DNA of 64,000 bases from Mumia quercus (GCF_025506335.1 NZ_JANZYO010000003.1:124001-188000); one strand, 5' to 3'; positions 36,053 through 46,419 are shown, counted from the first letter of the stretch. Translations and numbers: made by a program. Notes: a model not told the origin generated them from the letters alone.

Positions 36053-36799
36053 TCAGGGGCGAGGGTCGGCGCGGTGTCGTGTACGGCGGTGGTCGCCCGC
36101 GAGGTGCTCCTCGCAGAGCGCGACGAGCTTCTTGTAGCCCTTCGGGCCCATCAGTGCGGTGAGCTCGTCGGCGTTGCTCACGTAGACCGGCTCGCGGCCG
36201 ACGTGAGCCTCGGTGTTGGCCGAGCAGTACCAGTCGAGGTCGTGACCGCCGGGTCCCCAGCCCGCGCGGGTGTACTCCCCGATCGCCACCTCGGTGTACG
36301 AGGTGCCGTCGCCGCGGTCGACCTCGCGGAACTGCCGGCGGATCGGCAGCTGCCAGCAGACGTCGGGCTTCACCGCGACCGGTGACTCGCCATGGTCGAG
36401 CGCCCACTTGTGCAGGGCGCAGCCGATCCCGCCCTCGAAGCCCTCGCGGTTGTGGAAGATGCAGGCGCCCTCGTACGTACGTGTCTTGAGCTCGCCGTCC
36501 TCGTCGCGCTCGGTCCACCCGTGGGCGAGACCCTCCTTGCGGTGCTGCCAGTCCCTGCGGCCGAGCTTCGCGACGTACGGGGCGACGCGCTCGTAGTCCT
36601 CGTCGTCGGCGAAGTGCGCGCCGAGCGTGCAGCAGCCCACGTCGGGCGCGTCGGCGTAGATCCCGCGGCACCCGTTGCCGAAGATGCAGGTCCAGCGTGA
36701 CGTGAGCCACGTGAGGTCGCAGCGGAACACCTGGTCGTCGTCCGCGGGGTCGGCGAACTCGACCCACGTACGGGGGAAGTCGAGCATCACCTCGGGCAC
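36053..36799 (-). CDS. Cysteine-rich conserved protein (Rv0495c-like)
   Basis: The protein has 248 residues. GTG 36799 follows GGTGGAG; ATG 36787 is an alternative. Cysteines are at 27, 38, 44, 56, 57, 113, 127, 148 and 192. Blocks such as [24 protein letters not shown] and [15 protein letters not shown] have several Cys/His in clusters, suggesting bound zinc, iron or an Fe-S centre; this is an inference. There is no signal peptide. It is divergent from ppx with 48 bp between starts, the same arrangement as Rv0495c-Rv0496 in mycobacteria. No reaction is known to me. Confidence 0.85.
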   Translation of the reverse strand: MPEVMLDFPRTWVEFADPADDDQVFRCDLTWLTSRWTCIFGNGCRGIYADAPDVGCCTLGAHFADDEDYERVAPYVAKLGRRDWQHRKEGLAHGWTERDEDGELKTRTYEGACIFHNREGFEGGIGCALHKWALDHGESPVAVKPDVCWQLPIRRQFREVDRGDGTSYTEVAIGEYTRAGWGPGGHDLDWYCSANTEAHVGREPVYVSNADELTALMGPKGYKKLVALCEEHLAGDHRRTRHRADPRP

Positions 36800-36835
36800 G
36801 TCTCCACCATAGAACGATTCACCAGCTCTGGTCGG

Positions 36836-36841
36836 TACGCT
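36836..36841 (+). promoter_or_regulatory. Candidate -10 hexamer TACGCT for leaderless ppx
   Basis: TACGCT ends 6 nt before ATG 36848, and no ribosome binding site is present in the divergent spacer. Confidence 0.55.
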
Positions 36842-36847
36842 CGAAGC

Positions 36848-37771
36848 ATGCGCATCGGAGTCCTCGACATCGGCTCGAACACGGGCCACCTGCTCGTGGT
36901 CGACGCCTACCGCGGTGCGCCTCCGCTGCCCGCCTTCACCTACAAGGAGCCGTTGAGGCTCGCCGAGCACCTCGACGACGACGGCGCGGTCGACGCCCGT
37001 GGGGTCAAGGCGCTCGTGCGGTTCGTGGACGAGGCACGTGCCGTCGCCGCCGAGAAGGGGTGCGCCGAGGTGATCGCGTTCGCGACGTCCGCCGTGCGCG
37101 ACGCGGTCAACGCCGACGCCGTCCTCGCCAAGGTCGAGTCGGAGTCGGGTGTGAGGCTCGACGTGCTCTCGGGCGACGAGGAGGCGCGGCTGACGTTCCT
37201 CGCCGTACGACGGTGGTTCGGCTGGTCGTCCGGGCGGCTCGGGGTCTTCGACATCGGCGGAGGCTCCCTCGAGATCGCCACGGGGCGCGACGAGACCCCT
37301 GAGGTGTGCACATCGCTGCCGCTGGGGGCCGGACGGATGACGCGCGAGTGGTTCCCCGAGGGTGTGCCGACCGACGACCAGTACGAGGCGCTGCGGCTGT
37401 TCGTCCGCCAGCAGATCGCCGAGTCCGCCGGGACCTTGCGCCGGGGCGGCGGGTTCGACCACGTGGTCGCGACCAGCAAGACCTTCCGCTCGCTGGCCCG
37501 GCTCTCCGGTGCCGCGCCCTCGGAGGCCGGCCCGTACGCCCGGCGGGTGCTGCGCCACGACGTGCTGCGGGCGCAGCTCGAGGAGCTGCGGACGATGTCC
37601 TTGGCCGAGATCGCGCAGCAGCCCGGCGTCTCCGCGAACCGCGCCCACCAGATGGTGGCGGGGGCCGTCGTGGCCGACGCGGTGATGGATCTGTTCGAGC
37701 TCCCCGAGCTCGAGATCTGCCCGTGGGCACTGCGCGAAGGTGTCCTGCTCGAGCGTCACGACCACATGTGA
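36848..37771 (+). CDS. ppx: Ppx/GppA exopolyphosphatase family protein
   Basis: The protein has 307 residues, the length of the short actinobacterial form made only of the two actin-like lobes. It begins [19 protein letters not shown] (phosphate 1 loop); [13 protein letters not shown] near residue 80 and [15 protein letters not shown] near 132 are the second and third nucleotide/phosphate-binding blocks. The HD-like C-terminal domain of E. coli PPX is absent. Members hydrolyse polyphosphate or (p)ppGpp; the mycobacterial counterpart Rv0496 is PPX1. Translation is probably leaderless. The TIM-barrel gene starts 30 bp downstream with its own -10. Confidence 0.93.
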   Translation: MRIGVLDIGSNTGHLLVVDAYRGAPPLPAFTYKEPLRLAEHLDDDGAVDARGVKALVRFVDEARAVAAEKGCAEVIAFATSAVRDAVNADAVLAKVESESGVRLDVLSGDEEARLTFLAVRRWFGWSSGRLGVFDIGGGSLEIATGRDETPEVCTSLPLGAGRMTREWFPEGVPTDDQYEALRLFVRQQIAESAGTLRRGGGFDHVVATSKTFRSLARLSGAAPSEAGPYARRVLRHDVLRAQLEELRTMSLAEIAQQPGVSANRAHQMVAGAVVADAVMDLFELPELEICPWALREGVLLERHDHM

Positions 37772-37789
37772 GTCCGTGGTGACACCGCG

Positions 37790-37795
37790 TAACCT
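37790..37795 (+). promoter_or_regulatory. Candidate -10 hexamer TAACCT for a leaderless start at 37802
   Basis: TAACCT ends 6 nt before GTG 37802 in the short gap after ppx. Confidence 0.5.
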
Positions 37796-37801
37796 GGAGC
37801 C

Positions 37802-38632
37802 GTGACGGACCCCGCACCACTCGTCTCCGTGCCGTCCGCACGGGTGACGCTCTCGACCTCGTCGGTCTACCCGGAGTCGACCGAGGTCGGCTTCGAGATC
37901 GCCGGGCGGCTCGGCTACGACGGCGTCGAGGTGATGGTGGGGACCGACGCGACCAGCGCGGACATCGACGCGGTCGTCGGGCTCCAGGAGCAGTACGAGG
38001 TCCCTGTCCTCTCCGTCCATGCCCCTTGCCTGCTCATCACCCAGCGCGTCTGGGGGACCGACCACTGGGTCAAGCTGGAGAAGAGCGCGGAGATGGCGCG
38101 CGCGTGCGGTGCCGGCCTCGTCGTCGTCCACCCTCCGTTCCGCTGGCAGCGCGAGTACGCGCGGGCGTTCGAGGAGGGCGTGGCCCGGCTCGAGGAGAGC
38201 ACCGGCGTCGTGTTCGCCGTCGAGAACATGTACCCCTGGCGCACGGGCCGTCGAGAGTTCCAGGCGTACGCCCCGGGCTGGGACCCGGTCGTGCTGGGGT
38301 ACGAGAACGTCACGCTGGACGTCTCGCACTGCGCCACCTCGGGTACAGACCCGCTGGAGATGGCCGCCGATCTCGGGCGCAGGCTCGCGCACGTCCATCT
38401 GGGCGACGGCACCGGATCCGCGCGTGACGAGCACCTGGTGCCCGGCCGTGGTCATCAGCCCGTCGGGGAGCTGCTCGGCCGTCTCGCCGAGCAGGGGTAC
38501 GCCGGTGACGTGGCCGTCGAGGTCACGACGCGCAAGGCCGCCGACCGCGCCCAGCGCGAGGCCGATCTGGCCGAGGCGCTCGCGTTCACCCGGCTCCACC
38601 TGGCGTCCGCCGTGGTGTCTACCGATCCCTGA
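37802..38632 (+). CDS. Sugar phosphate isomerase/epimerase family TIM-barrel protein
   Basis: The protein has 276 residues from GTG 37802. It shows the AP-endonuclease-2 type barrel: YDGVEVMVG near residue 40, [10 protein letters not shown] near 70, [10 protein letters not shown] near 112, [11 protein letters not shown] near 137, [12 protein letters not shown] near 170, and [11 protein letters not shown] near 197 with late His and Glu ligands (VAVEVTT). These are the expected metal-ligand positions. It corresponds by position to Rv0498 of M. tuberculosis. The substrate is unknown; xylose-isomerase-like and endonuclease IV-like relatives do different reactions. Confidence 0.88.
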   Translation: MTDPAPLVSVPSARVTLSTSSVYPESTEVGFEIAGRLGYDGVEVMVGTDATSADIDAVVGLQEQYEVPVLSVHAPCLLITQRVWGTDHWVKLEKSAEMARACGAGLVVVHPPFRWQREYARAFEEGVARLEESTGVVFAVENMYPWRTGRREFQAYAPGWDPVVLGYENVTLDVSHCATSGTDPLEMAADLGRRLAHVHLGDGTGSARDEHLVPGRGHQPVGELLGRLAEQGYAGDVAVEVTTRKAADRAQREADLAEALAFTRLHLASAVVSTDP

Positions 38633-38670
38633 CCGGTGCATTTCGTCGCGAAGGTGACCGCGTCGAGTCG

Positions 38671-38676
38671 TACGCT
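38671..38676 (+). promoter_or_regulatory. Candidate -10 hexamer TACGCT for the tetR-type gene
   Basis: TACGCT ends 6 nt before ATG 38683. A small TTCG-TCG-CGAA symmetry at 38642-38652 lies upstream and could be part of an operator, but it is too short to be sure. Confidence 0.5.
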
Positions 38677-38682
38677 TCGCGC

Positions 38683-39273
38683 ATGGCGGGTAGGCGGCCG
38701 GGCGCTCCGGACACGCGTGGCGAGATCGTCGCGGCTGCGCGAGCAGAGCTTGCGCAGCGTGGGTACGACGGGACGTCGATCCGCGCCGTCGCGCGGCGCG
38801 CGCGCGTCGACCCGGCGCTGGTGCACCACTACTTCAAAGACAAGCAGCGGCTGGTTGCCGCCGCGCTCGCGCTCCCGCGCGGGATGAGCGACGTGATGGA
38901 GCCGGTGCTCGAGGCTCCGTACGACGAGGTCGGGCGCACCTTCGTCCACGCGCTGCTGTCGTGCTGGGACGATCCCGCCAACCGGGAGGCCGTGGTCGCG
39001 GCCACCCGCAGCGGGCTCGGCAGCGTCGAGCAGGGAGAGATCGCCCGCGACCTGGTCCTCAAGGGACAGGTCGCCGCCCTGGTCGAGAAGCACTGCCCGG
39101 ACGCTCCGCCGCTGACCTCCGCCTTGCTGCTGACGCAGATGCTGGGCCTGCTCACGGCCCGTTACCTGCTGGAGGTCGAGCCCGTCGCCTCCCTGCCGGT
39201 CGACACGATCGCAGAGGTCGTGGGTCCGACGGTGCAGGGCTACCTCGCCCTGACCGGGGACGAAGGCCAGTAG
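38683..39273 (+). CDS. TetR/AcrR family transcriptional regulator
   Basis: The protein has 196 residues. The N-terminal HTH (about 10-55) reads [37 protein letters not shown], split here only by the usual helix borders; it is typical TetR with the HHYF recognition-helix end. The C-terminal all-helical domain binds the ligand. It is followed 5 bp later by an ABC transporter ATPase and its permease, so it probably represses that exporter and itself. The ligand is unknown. Confidence 0.93.
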   Translation: MAGRRPGAPDTRGEIVAAARAELAQRGYDGTSIRAVARRARVDPALVHHYFKDKQRLVAAALALPRGMSDVMEPVLEAPYDEVGRTFVHALLSCWDDPANREAVVAATRSGLGSVEQGEIARDLVLKGQVAALVEKHCPDAPPLTSALLLTQMLGLLTARYLLEVEPVASLPVDTIAEVVGPTVQGYLALTGDEGQ

Positions 39274-39278
39274 GCGCG

Positions 39279-40013
39279 ATGACCGAGGCCCCGGCCGGGC
39301 AGCGCGACGCCGTCGTCATCGACGGTCTCCACGTCGTCCGGCGGGGACGAGACGTCCTGCCCGGACTGTCGTGCACCGTCCCGGAGGGGGCTGTGACGGG
39401 GCTGCTCGGGCCGTCGGGCTCCGGCAAGTCCACGCTCATGCGGGCGGTCGTCGGCGTGCAGCGCGTCGCAGGCGGTCGTGTCGAGGTCCTGGGGGAGCCC
39501 GCAGGGTCGCCGTCGCTGCGCGACCGCGTCGGCTACATGACGCAGAGCCCGAGCGTCTACGGCGGCATCACCGTCGCCGACAACCTCCGCTTCTTCTCGC
39601 GGGTCCTCGGGTGCTCCGCCGACGAGGTCGACCGCGTGCTGAGCCTGGTCGACCTCGACCGGTACGCCGGGACGCCGGTCGACCACCTCTCCGGTGGTGA
39701 GCGCAGCAGGGTGTCGCTCGCCATCGCGCTGCTCGGGTCTCCGAGGCTGCTCGTGCTGGACGAGCCGACGGTAGGCCTCGACCCCGTGCTCCGCGTACGC
39801 CTGTGGGACCTCTTCGCCCGCCTCGCCGAGGACGGGACCGCGCTCCTGGTCTCGAGCCACGTCATGGACGAGGCGCAGCGGTGCGACGGGCTGCTCCTGC
39901 TGCGCGACGGCGCGCTGCTGGCCACCGACACCCCGGCCGGGCTGCTGAGCCGTACGGGCACGACCGACGTCGAGGCCGCGTTCCTCGCCCTCGTCGCCGA
40001 GGCGCAGAGGTGA
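39279..40013 (+). CDS. ABC transporter ATP-binding protein (ABC-2 type exporter)
   Basis: The protein has 244 residues. ATG 39279 is 5 bp after the regulator's stop; the frame is open further upstream but inside that gene. Walker A GPSGSGKST is near residue 42, the Q-loop in VGYMTQSP near 84, the signature LSGGERSRVSLA near 138, Walker B LLVLDEPTVGLDP near 158, and the switch His in LLVSSHVMDEA near 192. It powers the permease encoded 8 bp downstream. This set (TetR-ATPase-ABC2) is typical of drug or lipid export; cargo unknown. Confidence 0.94.
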   Translation: MTEAPAGQRDAVVIDGLHVVRRGRDVLPGLSCTVPEGAVTGLLGPSGSGKSTLMRAVVGVQRVAGGRVEVLGEPAGSPSLRDRVGYMTQSPSVYGGITVADNLRFFSRVLGCSADEVDRVLSLVDLDRYAGTPVDHLSGGERSRVSLAIALLGSPRLLVLDEPTVGLDPVLRVRLWDLFARLAEDGTALLVSSHVMDEAQRCDGLLLLRDGALLATDTPAGLLSRTGTTDVEAAFLALVAEAQR

Positions 40014-40020
40014 CGCCCCG

Positions 40021-40758
40021 ATGACCGGCCGCGTCACCGCCGCTGTCGCTGTGCGGGTGCTCACCCAGCTGCGGCACGACCGCCGCACGATGGCGCTCAT
40101 GCTGGTGGTGCCGTGCGTCCTCATGACGCTGCTGTGGTGGGTCTACTCCGACGCGGGCGCGCTGTTCGACCGGATCGGCCCGCAGCTGCTCGGGGTCTTC
40201 GGCTTCGTCGTCATGTTCCTCGTCACCTCGATCACGACGCTGGGGGAGCGGGCGTCGGGGACGCTCGAGAGGCTGTTCACGCTGCCGATGGCCAAGCTCG
40301 ACTTCCTGGTCGGCTACGGGCTCGCCTTCGGGCTCGTCGCGCTCCTGCAGGGCACGCTGGTCGCGGGTCTGTCGGTGTGGCTCCTCGGGCTCGACGTCGA
40401 GGGCGGCATGGGTCGCCTCGTCGGCGTCGCGGTGCTCTCGGGGCTGCTGGGGACGGCGCTCGGGCTGTCGCTGTCGGCGTTCGCGGCGACGGAGTTCCAG
40501 GCCGTCCAGTTCATGCCGGCGTTCGTCCTCCCTCAGCTGCTCGTCTGCGGGCTGCTCGTCCCGACCCACCAGCTCCCGGACGTGCTCGAGTGGGTGTCGT
40601 GGGTGACCCCGTTGACGTACGCGGTCGACGCCGCCGCGCAGGTGGCGACGCACGCCGACTGGACGGGGGACCTCACGGTCGACGTCCTGGTGCTGGTCGG
40701 CTTCGTGGTCGCAGGGCTGCTCTTCGGCGCGGCGACGCTGCGTCGGCGTACGCCCTGA
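40021..40758 (+). CDS. ABC-2 type transporter permease
   Basis: The protein has 245 residues with six hydrophobic segments (about 22-42, 56-76, 100-122, 133-158, 166-186 and 218-238). The block GERASGTLERLFTLPM near residue 78 is the cytoplasmic coupling-helix motif of ABC-2 permeases (DrrB/NodJ-like). It forms the membrane part of the exporter with the preceding ATPase. A single complete permease is present, so a homodimer is expected. Confidence 0.93.
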   Translation: MTGRVTAAVAVRVLTQLRHDRRTMALMLVVPCVLMTLLWWVYSDAGALFDRIGPQLLGVFGFVVMFLVTSITTLGERASGTLERLFTLPMAKLDFLVGYGLAFGLVALLQGTLVAGLSVWLLGLDVEGGMGRLVGVAVLSGLLGTALGLSLSAFAATEFQAVQFMPAFVLPQLLVCGLLVPTHQLPDVLEWVSWVTPLTYAVDAAAQVATHADWTGDLTVDVLVLVGFVVAGLLFGAATLRRRTP

Positions 40759-40786
40759 GCCGAGAACGCGCCCGCGTCCGCACCCC

Positions 40787-40792
40787 TATCCT
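40787..40792 (+). promoter_or_regulatory. Candidate -10 hexamer TATCCT for leaderless proC
   Basis: TATCCT ends 6 nt before ATG 40799, with no ribosome binding site in the 40-bp gap. Confidence 0.55.
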
Positions 40793-40798
40793 CAGACC

Positions 40799-41596
40799 AT
40801 GAGCACAGTTGCGGTCGTCGGTGCCGGCGCGATGGGGGAGGCGATCGTCTCCGGGATGCTCGCACGGGGGTGGGCGCCTGCTGACCTCGTGCTGGCGGTC
40901 CGCCGTCCGGAGCACGCGGAGGCGTTGCGCTCCTCGTACGGCGTGGAGGTCACCGACGCTGTCACGGCTGCGGCGAAGGCGGACGTCGTGCTCGTCGGCG
41001 TCAAGCCGTACGACGTGCACGGGGTGCTCACCGAGATCGGCCCCCGGCTGCGGCCGGACGCGCTCGTCGTCTCGCTCGCCGTCGGGCTCACGACCGCGCG
41101 CCTGGAGTCGGCGCTCCCTGAGGGCACCCCCGTCGCGCGCGTCATGCCCAACACCCCGGCCCAGGTCGGAGCGGGCGTGTCCGTGATCTCGCCGGGTGCC
41201 TACTGCGACGACGCGCAGCTCGGTGTCGTGGAGGAGATCATGAGCGCCGTCGGGTCGGTCGTCCGCCTCCCTGAGCACCTGCAGGACGCCGCCGGGGCGA
41301 TCTCGGGGTCAGGGCCTGCGTACGTCTTCCTGGCGATCGAGGCGCTGATCGAGGCGGGCGTCCACCTCGGTCTTCCGCGGACGACCTCGACCGAGCTCGC
41401 CGTCCAGACCTTCGTCGGCGCCTCGCGGCTCGCGGCCGAGACCGGCGAGCACCCGGCGGTGCTGCGCGAGCGCGTGACCTCCCCAGGCGGGACGACGGCC
41501 GCGGCGCTCGCCGAGCTCGAGGCCCGCGGCATCCGCGCGGCCTTCCTCAGCGCGACCAGGGCGGCTCGTGACCGTTCGAGCGAGATCGGCGGCTGA
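40799..41596 (+). CDS. proC: Pyrroline-5-carboxylate reductase
   Basis: The protein has 265 residues, the normal ProC length. The dinucleotide motif VAVVGAGAMGEAIVSGML opens the protein; VLVGVKPYDVHGVL is near residue 62, VARVMPNTPAQVGAGVSV near 112, and the C-terminal helical signature ISGSGPAYVFLAIEAL near 163 and REXVTSPGGTT-type block near 222 are complete. It reduces pyrroline-5-carboxylate to proline with NAD(P)H. It occupies the same place as Rv0500, upstream of bS22. Confidence 0.96.
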   Translation: MSTVAVVGAGAMGEAIVSGMLARGWAPADLVLAVRRPEHAEALRSSYGVEVTDAVTAAAKADVVLVGVKPYDVHGVLTEIGPRLRPDALVVSLAVGLTTARLESALPEGTPVARVMPNTPAQVGAGVSVISPGAYCDDAQLGVVEEIMSAVGSVVRLPEHLQDAAGAISGSGPAYVFLAIEALIEAGVHLGLPRTTSTELAVQTFVGASRLAAETGEHPAVLRERVTSPGGTTAAALAELEARGIRAAFLSATRAARDRSSEIGG

Positions 41597-41647
41597 CGCC
41601 GTCGACCCCGGGACGGGAGAGGGGCGAGACGCCGCTCACACCGGGGC

Positions 41648-41653
41648 TACGCT
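41648..41653 (+). promoter_or_regulatory. Candidate -10 hexamer TACGCT for leaderless acuC
   Basis: TACGCT ends 7 nt before ATG 41661. This supports 41661 over the in-frame start at 41568, which overlaps proC. Confidence 0.55.
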
Positions 41654-41660
41654 GGGTGGC

Positions 41661-42851
41661 ATGGATCACGCACCCGGGCGCGCCAGCATCGTCTGCGACG
41701 ACCGTCTGACGGGCTACAACTTCGGGCCCTCGCACCCGATGGCGCCGATCCGGGTCGACCTCGCGCTCGACCTCGCGACCGAGCTCGGCGTGATCGGCGA
41801 CGACCTGGTGCGCGTGGGTGCGGAGCCGGCTGACGACGCGCTGCTCGAGACGGTGCACACGCCGCGCTACGTCGAGGCGGTGCGTGCGGTGAGCGCCGAC
41901 CCTTCACACCCCGACCCGTCGGTCGGCATCGGCACCGAGGACAACCCGGCCTTCGCCGACATGCACGCTGCGAGCGCGCTGATCGTGGGCGCGTCTGTCG
42001 AGGCCGCCCGGCGAGTGTGGACCGGCGACAGCCTGCACGCGCTCAACGTGTGCGGCGGGCTGCACCACGCGATGCCCGACCGGGCCAGCGGCTTCTGCAT
42101 CTACAACGATGTCGCGGTCGCGATCCGCTGGATGCTGGACAACGGCGCTCAGCGGGTGGCGTACGTCGACGTCGACGCCCACCACGGCGACGGCGTCCAG
42201 GCGGTCTTCTACGACGACCCCCGGGTCCTGACGGTCTCGCTGCACGAGACGCCGCAGACGCTCTTCCCCGGCACGGGCCTGCCCTCCGAGACCGGCAGCG
42301 GTGACGCCGTCGGCACCTCCGTCAACGTGGCGCTGCCGCCCGGCACCTCCGACGCCGGCTGGCTGCGCGCCTTCCACGCGGTCGTCCCGCAGGTCGTGCG
42401 CGAGTTCAAGCCGGACGTCCTCGTCACCCAGCAGGGGTGCGACTCCCACATGGACGACCCGCTCACCAACCTCATGCTGAGCGTCGACGGCCAGCGGGCG
42501 TCGTACGTGGCGCTGCGCGACCTCGCCGAGGAGGTCTGCGAGGGGCGCTGGGTCGCGTACGGAGGGGGCGGCTATGCCGTCCTCGACGTGGTCCCGCGTG
42601 CCTGGGCGCACCTGATGGCGATCGTCGCCGGCCACCCGATCGATCCCGACACCCCCACCCCCGAGGCGTGGCGCAAGCGCGTCGTCGAGATCAAGGGCGG
42701 CGGGAGCGCGCCGCTGCGGATGACCGACGGACGCTCGACCTCGTACCGCGACTGGGCCCAGGGCTACGACCCGGCGAGCTGGCTCGACCGGCAGATCCTC
42801 GCCACCCGCAACGAGATCTTCCCGTTCTGGGGCCTCGACCCGATGCCGTGA
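41661..42851 (+). CDS. acuC: Histone deacetylase family protein, AcuC-like
   Basis: The protein has 396 residues. The zinc-dependent deacetylase core has LNVCGGLHHAMPDRASGFC near residue 128 (tandem His), AYVDVDAHHGDGVQ near 165 with the Asp-x-His metal ligands, TVSLHETPQTLFPGTG near 188, and late VTQQGCDSHMDDPL with the third metal-site Asp. AcuC reverses lysine acetylation, including that of acetyl-CoA synthetase in Bacillus. The gene stands between proC and bS22, a neighbourhood seen in many actinobacteria. The last 60 residues extend past the deacetylase core. Confidence 0.93.
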   Translation: MDHAPGRASIVCDDRLTGYNFGPSHPMAPIRVDLALDLATELGVIGDDLVRVGAEPADDALLETVHTPRYVEAVRAVSADPSHPDPSVGIGTEDNPAFADMHAASALIVGASVEAARRVWTGDSLHALNVCGGLHHAMPDRASGFCIYNDVAVAIRWMLDNGAQRVAYVDVDAHHGDGVQAVFYDDPRVLTVSLHETPQTLFPGTGLPSETGSGDAVGTSVNVALPPGTSDAGWLRAFHAVVPQVVREFKPDVLVTQQGCDSHMDDPLTNLMLSVDGQRASYVALRDLAEEVCEGRWVAYGGGGYAVLDVVPRAWAHLMAIVAGHPIDPDTPTPEAWRKRVVEIKGGGSAPLRMTDGRSTSYRDWAQGYDPASWLDRQILATRNEIFPFWGLDPMP

Positions 42852-42901
42852 TCCCTCGCCCGGTCAGGAGGGGCGTTTGGCGCTCGTGCCCGCGCTGCCC
42901 G

Positions 42902-42907
42902 TACCCT
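42902..42907 (+). promoter_or_regulatory. Candidate -10 hexamer TACCCT for the bS22 gene
   Basis: TACCCT lies about 55 bp upstream of GTG 42962, with TTGGCG 19 bp further upstream. It would give a leader of about 48 nt with AGAAGG before the start. Confidence 0.45.
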
Positions 42908-42961
42908 TGGCTGGTGCTGTCCCACGTCCGGGGCACGCGTGAGACTCAGAGAAGGTGAACC

Positions 42962-43063
42962 GTGGGTTCTGTCATCAAGAAGCGCCGCAAGCGGATGTCG
43001 AAGAAGAAGCACCGCAAGCTTCTGAAGCGCACGCGCGTCCAGCGTCGCAAGCTCGGCAAGTAG
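42962..43063 (+). CDS. Small ribosomal subunit protein bS22 (AURKAIP1/COX24 domain), 33 residues
   Basis: This short gene encodes 33 residues starting [19 protein letters not shown] and ending with [11 protein letters not shown]. Nearly half the residues are Lys or Arg. It is virtually identical, from memory, to the mycobacterial Rv0500B product, identified in ribosome structures as bS22, bound near the decoding region of the 30S subunit. GTG 42962 has AGAAGG 10 nt upstream. Such genes are often missed because of their length. Gene order (proC, bS22, SDR, acyltransferase) is the conserved one. Confidence 0.93.
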   Translation: MGSVIKKRRKRMSKKKHRKLLKRTRVQRRKLGK

Positions 43064-43079
43064 TCCTCCCCGCATCACG

Positions 43080-44055
43080 ATGGGCCGCGTCGTCCTGGTG
43101 ACCGGCGTCGCGCGCGACCTCGGCTCGAGGCTCGCGCGCCGTCTCGTCGTGACGCCTGGGGTGGACAAGGTGGTGGGACTCGACGTCTCGCCGCCCAGCG
43201 GTGACATGCACGGCATCAAGTTCGTGCGTGCCGACATCCGGACGCCGGTCGTCGGCAAGGTCCTCGCGGTCGAGGACGTGGACACCGTGGTGCACATGAA
43301 CGTCGCTCCGCCGCAGCGTCAGCTGGGGTCGCGCAGCGCGGTCAAGGAGATCAACGTCATCGGGACGATGCAGCTCCTGGCCGCCTGCCAGAACTCCCGG
43401 ACGGTGGAGCGGCTGGTCGTCCAGTCGTCGACCGCCGTGTACGGCACGTCGGCGCGCAACCCGGCGATGTTCACCGAGCAGATGGCGGCCCGTTCGGGCA
43501 TCGCCGTCGGCTTCCCGAAGGACGCGGTCGACGTCGAGGCGTACGTCCGCGGGTTCGGGCGGCGCCGCCCCGACGTGGCGGTGTCGACGTTCCGGCTCGG
43601 CAACGTGCTCGCCGCGGACGTGCTGTCGCCGTTCAGCGAGTACCTCAAGCTGCCGGTGCTGCCGGCGATGCTGGGCTACGACCCGCGCCTGCAGTTCCTG
43701 CACCCCTACGACGCGCTCAACGTGCTGGCCCTCGCCGCGACCGGCGACGTGACCGGCGCGTTCAACGTCGTCGGCCCCGGTGTGCTGACGCTGAGCCAGA
43801 TGGGTCGCCGGCTCGGCCGACCGCTGCTGCGGCTGCCGTCGGTCGGGTTTAACGGGGTCACCGAGCGCATGGTGCGGCTGATGAGCTCCGACTTCACGCC
43901 CGAGCTGTCCCGGCTGTTCATGTACGGCCGGGTGGTCGACGGCAGCAAGCTCGAGCGCGAGCTCGGCTACGAGGTCCTCTACTCCACTCCTCAGACCCTG
44001 GACGCGTTCGCCGAGGCGATCGAGCCGGGCGTCCTCTCAGCACTGGGAGGTGCGC

Positions 44056-44063
<8 letters not shown>
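43080..44063 (+). CDS. Atypical extended SDR (NAD-dependent epimerase/dehydratase-like, Rv0501-type)
   Basis: The protein has 327 residues. ATG 43080 is 17 bp after the bS22 stop. The dinucleotide block VLVTGVARDLGSRLARRL is a modified GxxGxxG, VVHMNVAPPQ near residue 68 and VQSSTAVYGTSARNP near 115 are SDR-like. Where the YxxxK catalytic pair is expected, the sequence reads VGFPKDAVDVEAYV: Lys is present, but the Tyr four residues earlier is not. The mycobacterial counterpart, called galE2, is similar by position. True epimerase activity is doubtful. It overlaps the acyltransferase gene by 8 bp. Confidence 0.88.
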
Positions 44064-45387
<1,324 letters not shown>

Positions 45388-45525
45388 CGCTCGCGAGAGA
45401 CCTCGCGCGTACTCGCGAGAGACCTCGCGCGTACTCGCGAGAGACGCCTCTCGCCGGTACGGCGACACTCTCTCGCCGGTGGGGCAGAACCCTCTCGCGA
45501 GGGGGCGGGAGGTCTCTCGCGAGCG
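45388..45525. repeat. Tandem and inverted TCGCGA-rich repeats between convergent genes
   Basis: A 22-bp unit (TCGCGAGAGACCTCGCGCGT plus AC) occurs at 45391-45412 and 45413-45434, with a third partial copy at 45435-45445. A 17-bp segment, CGCTCGCGAGAGACCTC at 45388-45404, is repeated exactly in inverted form at 45509-45525. TCGCGA occurs five times in all. The array begins directly after the acyltransferase stop and ends 12 bp before the convergent HAD stop, so it can form large alternative hairpins and may be a bidirectional terminator. Confidence 0.85.
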
Positions 45526-45536
45526 GGGGGGGGAGG

Positions 45537-46412
45537 CTAGGGGCGGCGGGAGCGGACGGCGCCCAGCGCGGCGCCGGTGGCAGCGCCGGCGACGGCGGCG
45601 CCGATGAGCCCTGCCCGCGCGGCTCGGCGACCCGTACGGAAGTCGCGGATCTCCCAGCCCTCGCGCCGTGCGTGGTCGCGCAGGTGGGCGTCGGGGTTGA
45701 TGGCGCAGGGGCGGCCGACGAGGGAGAGCATCGGGAGGTCGTTGAAGGAGTCCGAGTACGCGGAGCAGCGTGCGAGGTCGAGTCCTTCGTCCCTGGCGAG
45801 CGCGAGGATCGCGTCCGCCTTGGCGGGACCGTGGAGCATGTCGCCCACGAGCCTGCCGGTGTAGACGCCGTCGACGGACTCGGCGACGGTGCCGAGCGCC
45901 CCGGTCAGCCCGAGGCGTCGCGCGATGATGCGCGCGATCTCGACCGGCGCGGCCGTGACCAGCCAGACCCGCTGCCCCTCGTCGAGGTGACGCTGCGCGA
46001 GCGCCCGCGTCCCGGGCCAGATGCGGCTGGCCATGGTCTCGTCGAAGATCTCGTTGCCGACCTGCTCGAGCTCGCTGACCGGATGACCGGCGATGAACGC
46101 CAGTGCCGCTGCCCGCGCGGACTCCACGTGCTCGGGGTCCTCGACACCCACGTAGCGGAAGTACGCCTGCTTCCACGCCGCGCTGGCGAGCTCGCGGGTG
46201 GTGAAGAACCGCCGCCTGTAGAGCCCGCGGGCCAGGTGGAACAGCGACGCGCCCTGCATCACGGTGTTGTCGACGTCGAAGAAGGCGGCCGCCTCCGGAT
46301 CGGGCGGCACGTCGAAGGTCGACTCGACCTCGGCGGCAGCAGCAGACGCCTCACCAGCGAGCATCGAGCGCGCACGAAGATTGCGGGGCGGTCGGTAGCC
46401 GTTCGCTTCCAC
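45537..46412 (-). CDS. HAD-IB family hydrolase (SerB1-like phosphatase)
   Basis: The protein has 291 residues from GTG 46412, chosen because TAGTCT ends 7 nt upstream; ATG 46433 would add 7 residues. HAD motif I is [14 protein letters not shown] near residue 45 (Asp-x-Asp), motif [15 protein letters not shown] near 140, motif III Lys in [10 protein letters not shown] near 195 and motif [17 protein letters not shown] near 215, all intact. The C-terminus is a Gly/Ala-rich hydrophobic stretch ([19 protein letters not shown]) that may contact the membrane. It corresponds by position to Rv0505c (serB1). HAD-IB members dephosphorylate phosphoserine or other small phosphates; a phosphatidyl or lysophospholipid substrate is also possible. 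Confidence 0.9.
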   Translation of the reverse strand: MEANGYRPPRNLRARSMLAGEASAAAAEVESTFDVPPDPEAAAFFDVDNTVMQGASLFHLARGLYRRRFFTTRELASAAWKQAYFRYVGVEDPEHVESARAAALAFIAGHPVSELEQVGNEIFDETMASRIWPGTRALAQRHLDEGQRVWLVTAAPVEIARIIARRLGLTGALGTVAESVDGVYTGRLVGDMLHGPAKADAILALARDEGLDLARCSAYSDSFNDLPMLSLVGRPCAINPDAHLRDHARREGWEIRDFRTGRRAARAGLIGAAVAGAATGAALGAVRSRRP

Positions 46413-46419
46413 GGCCACG

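Noticed and set aside
36053-38641. 862-codon minus-strand frame covering ppx and the TIM-barrel gene
   Set aside because: Only its last 248 codons are a real gene; the rest is a shadow of two well-supported plus-strand genes.
45388-45525. Possible CRISPR array
   Set aside because: Copies of the 22-bp unit are directly adjacent with no spacers, and no cas gene is nearby.
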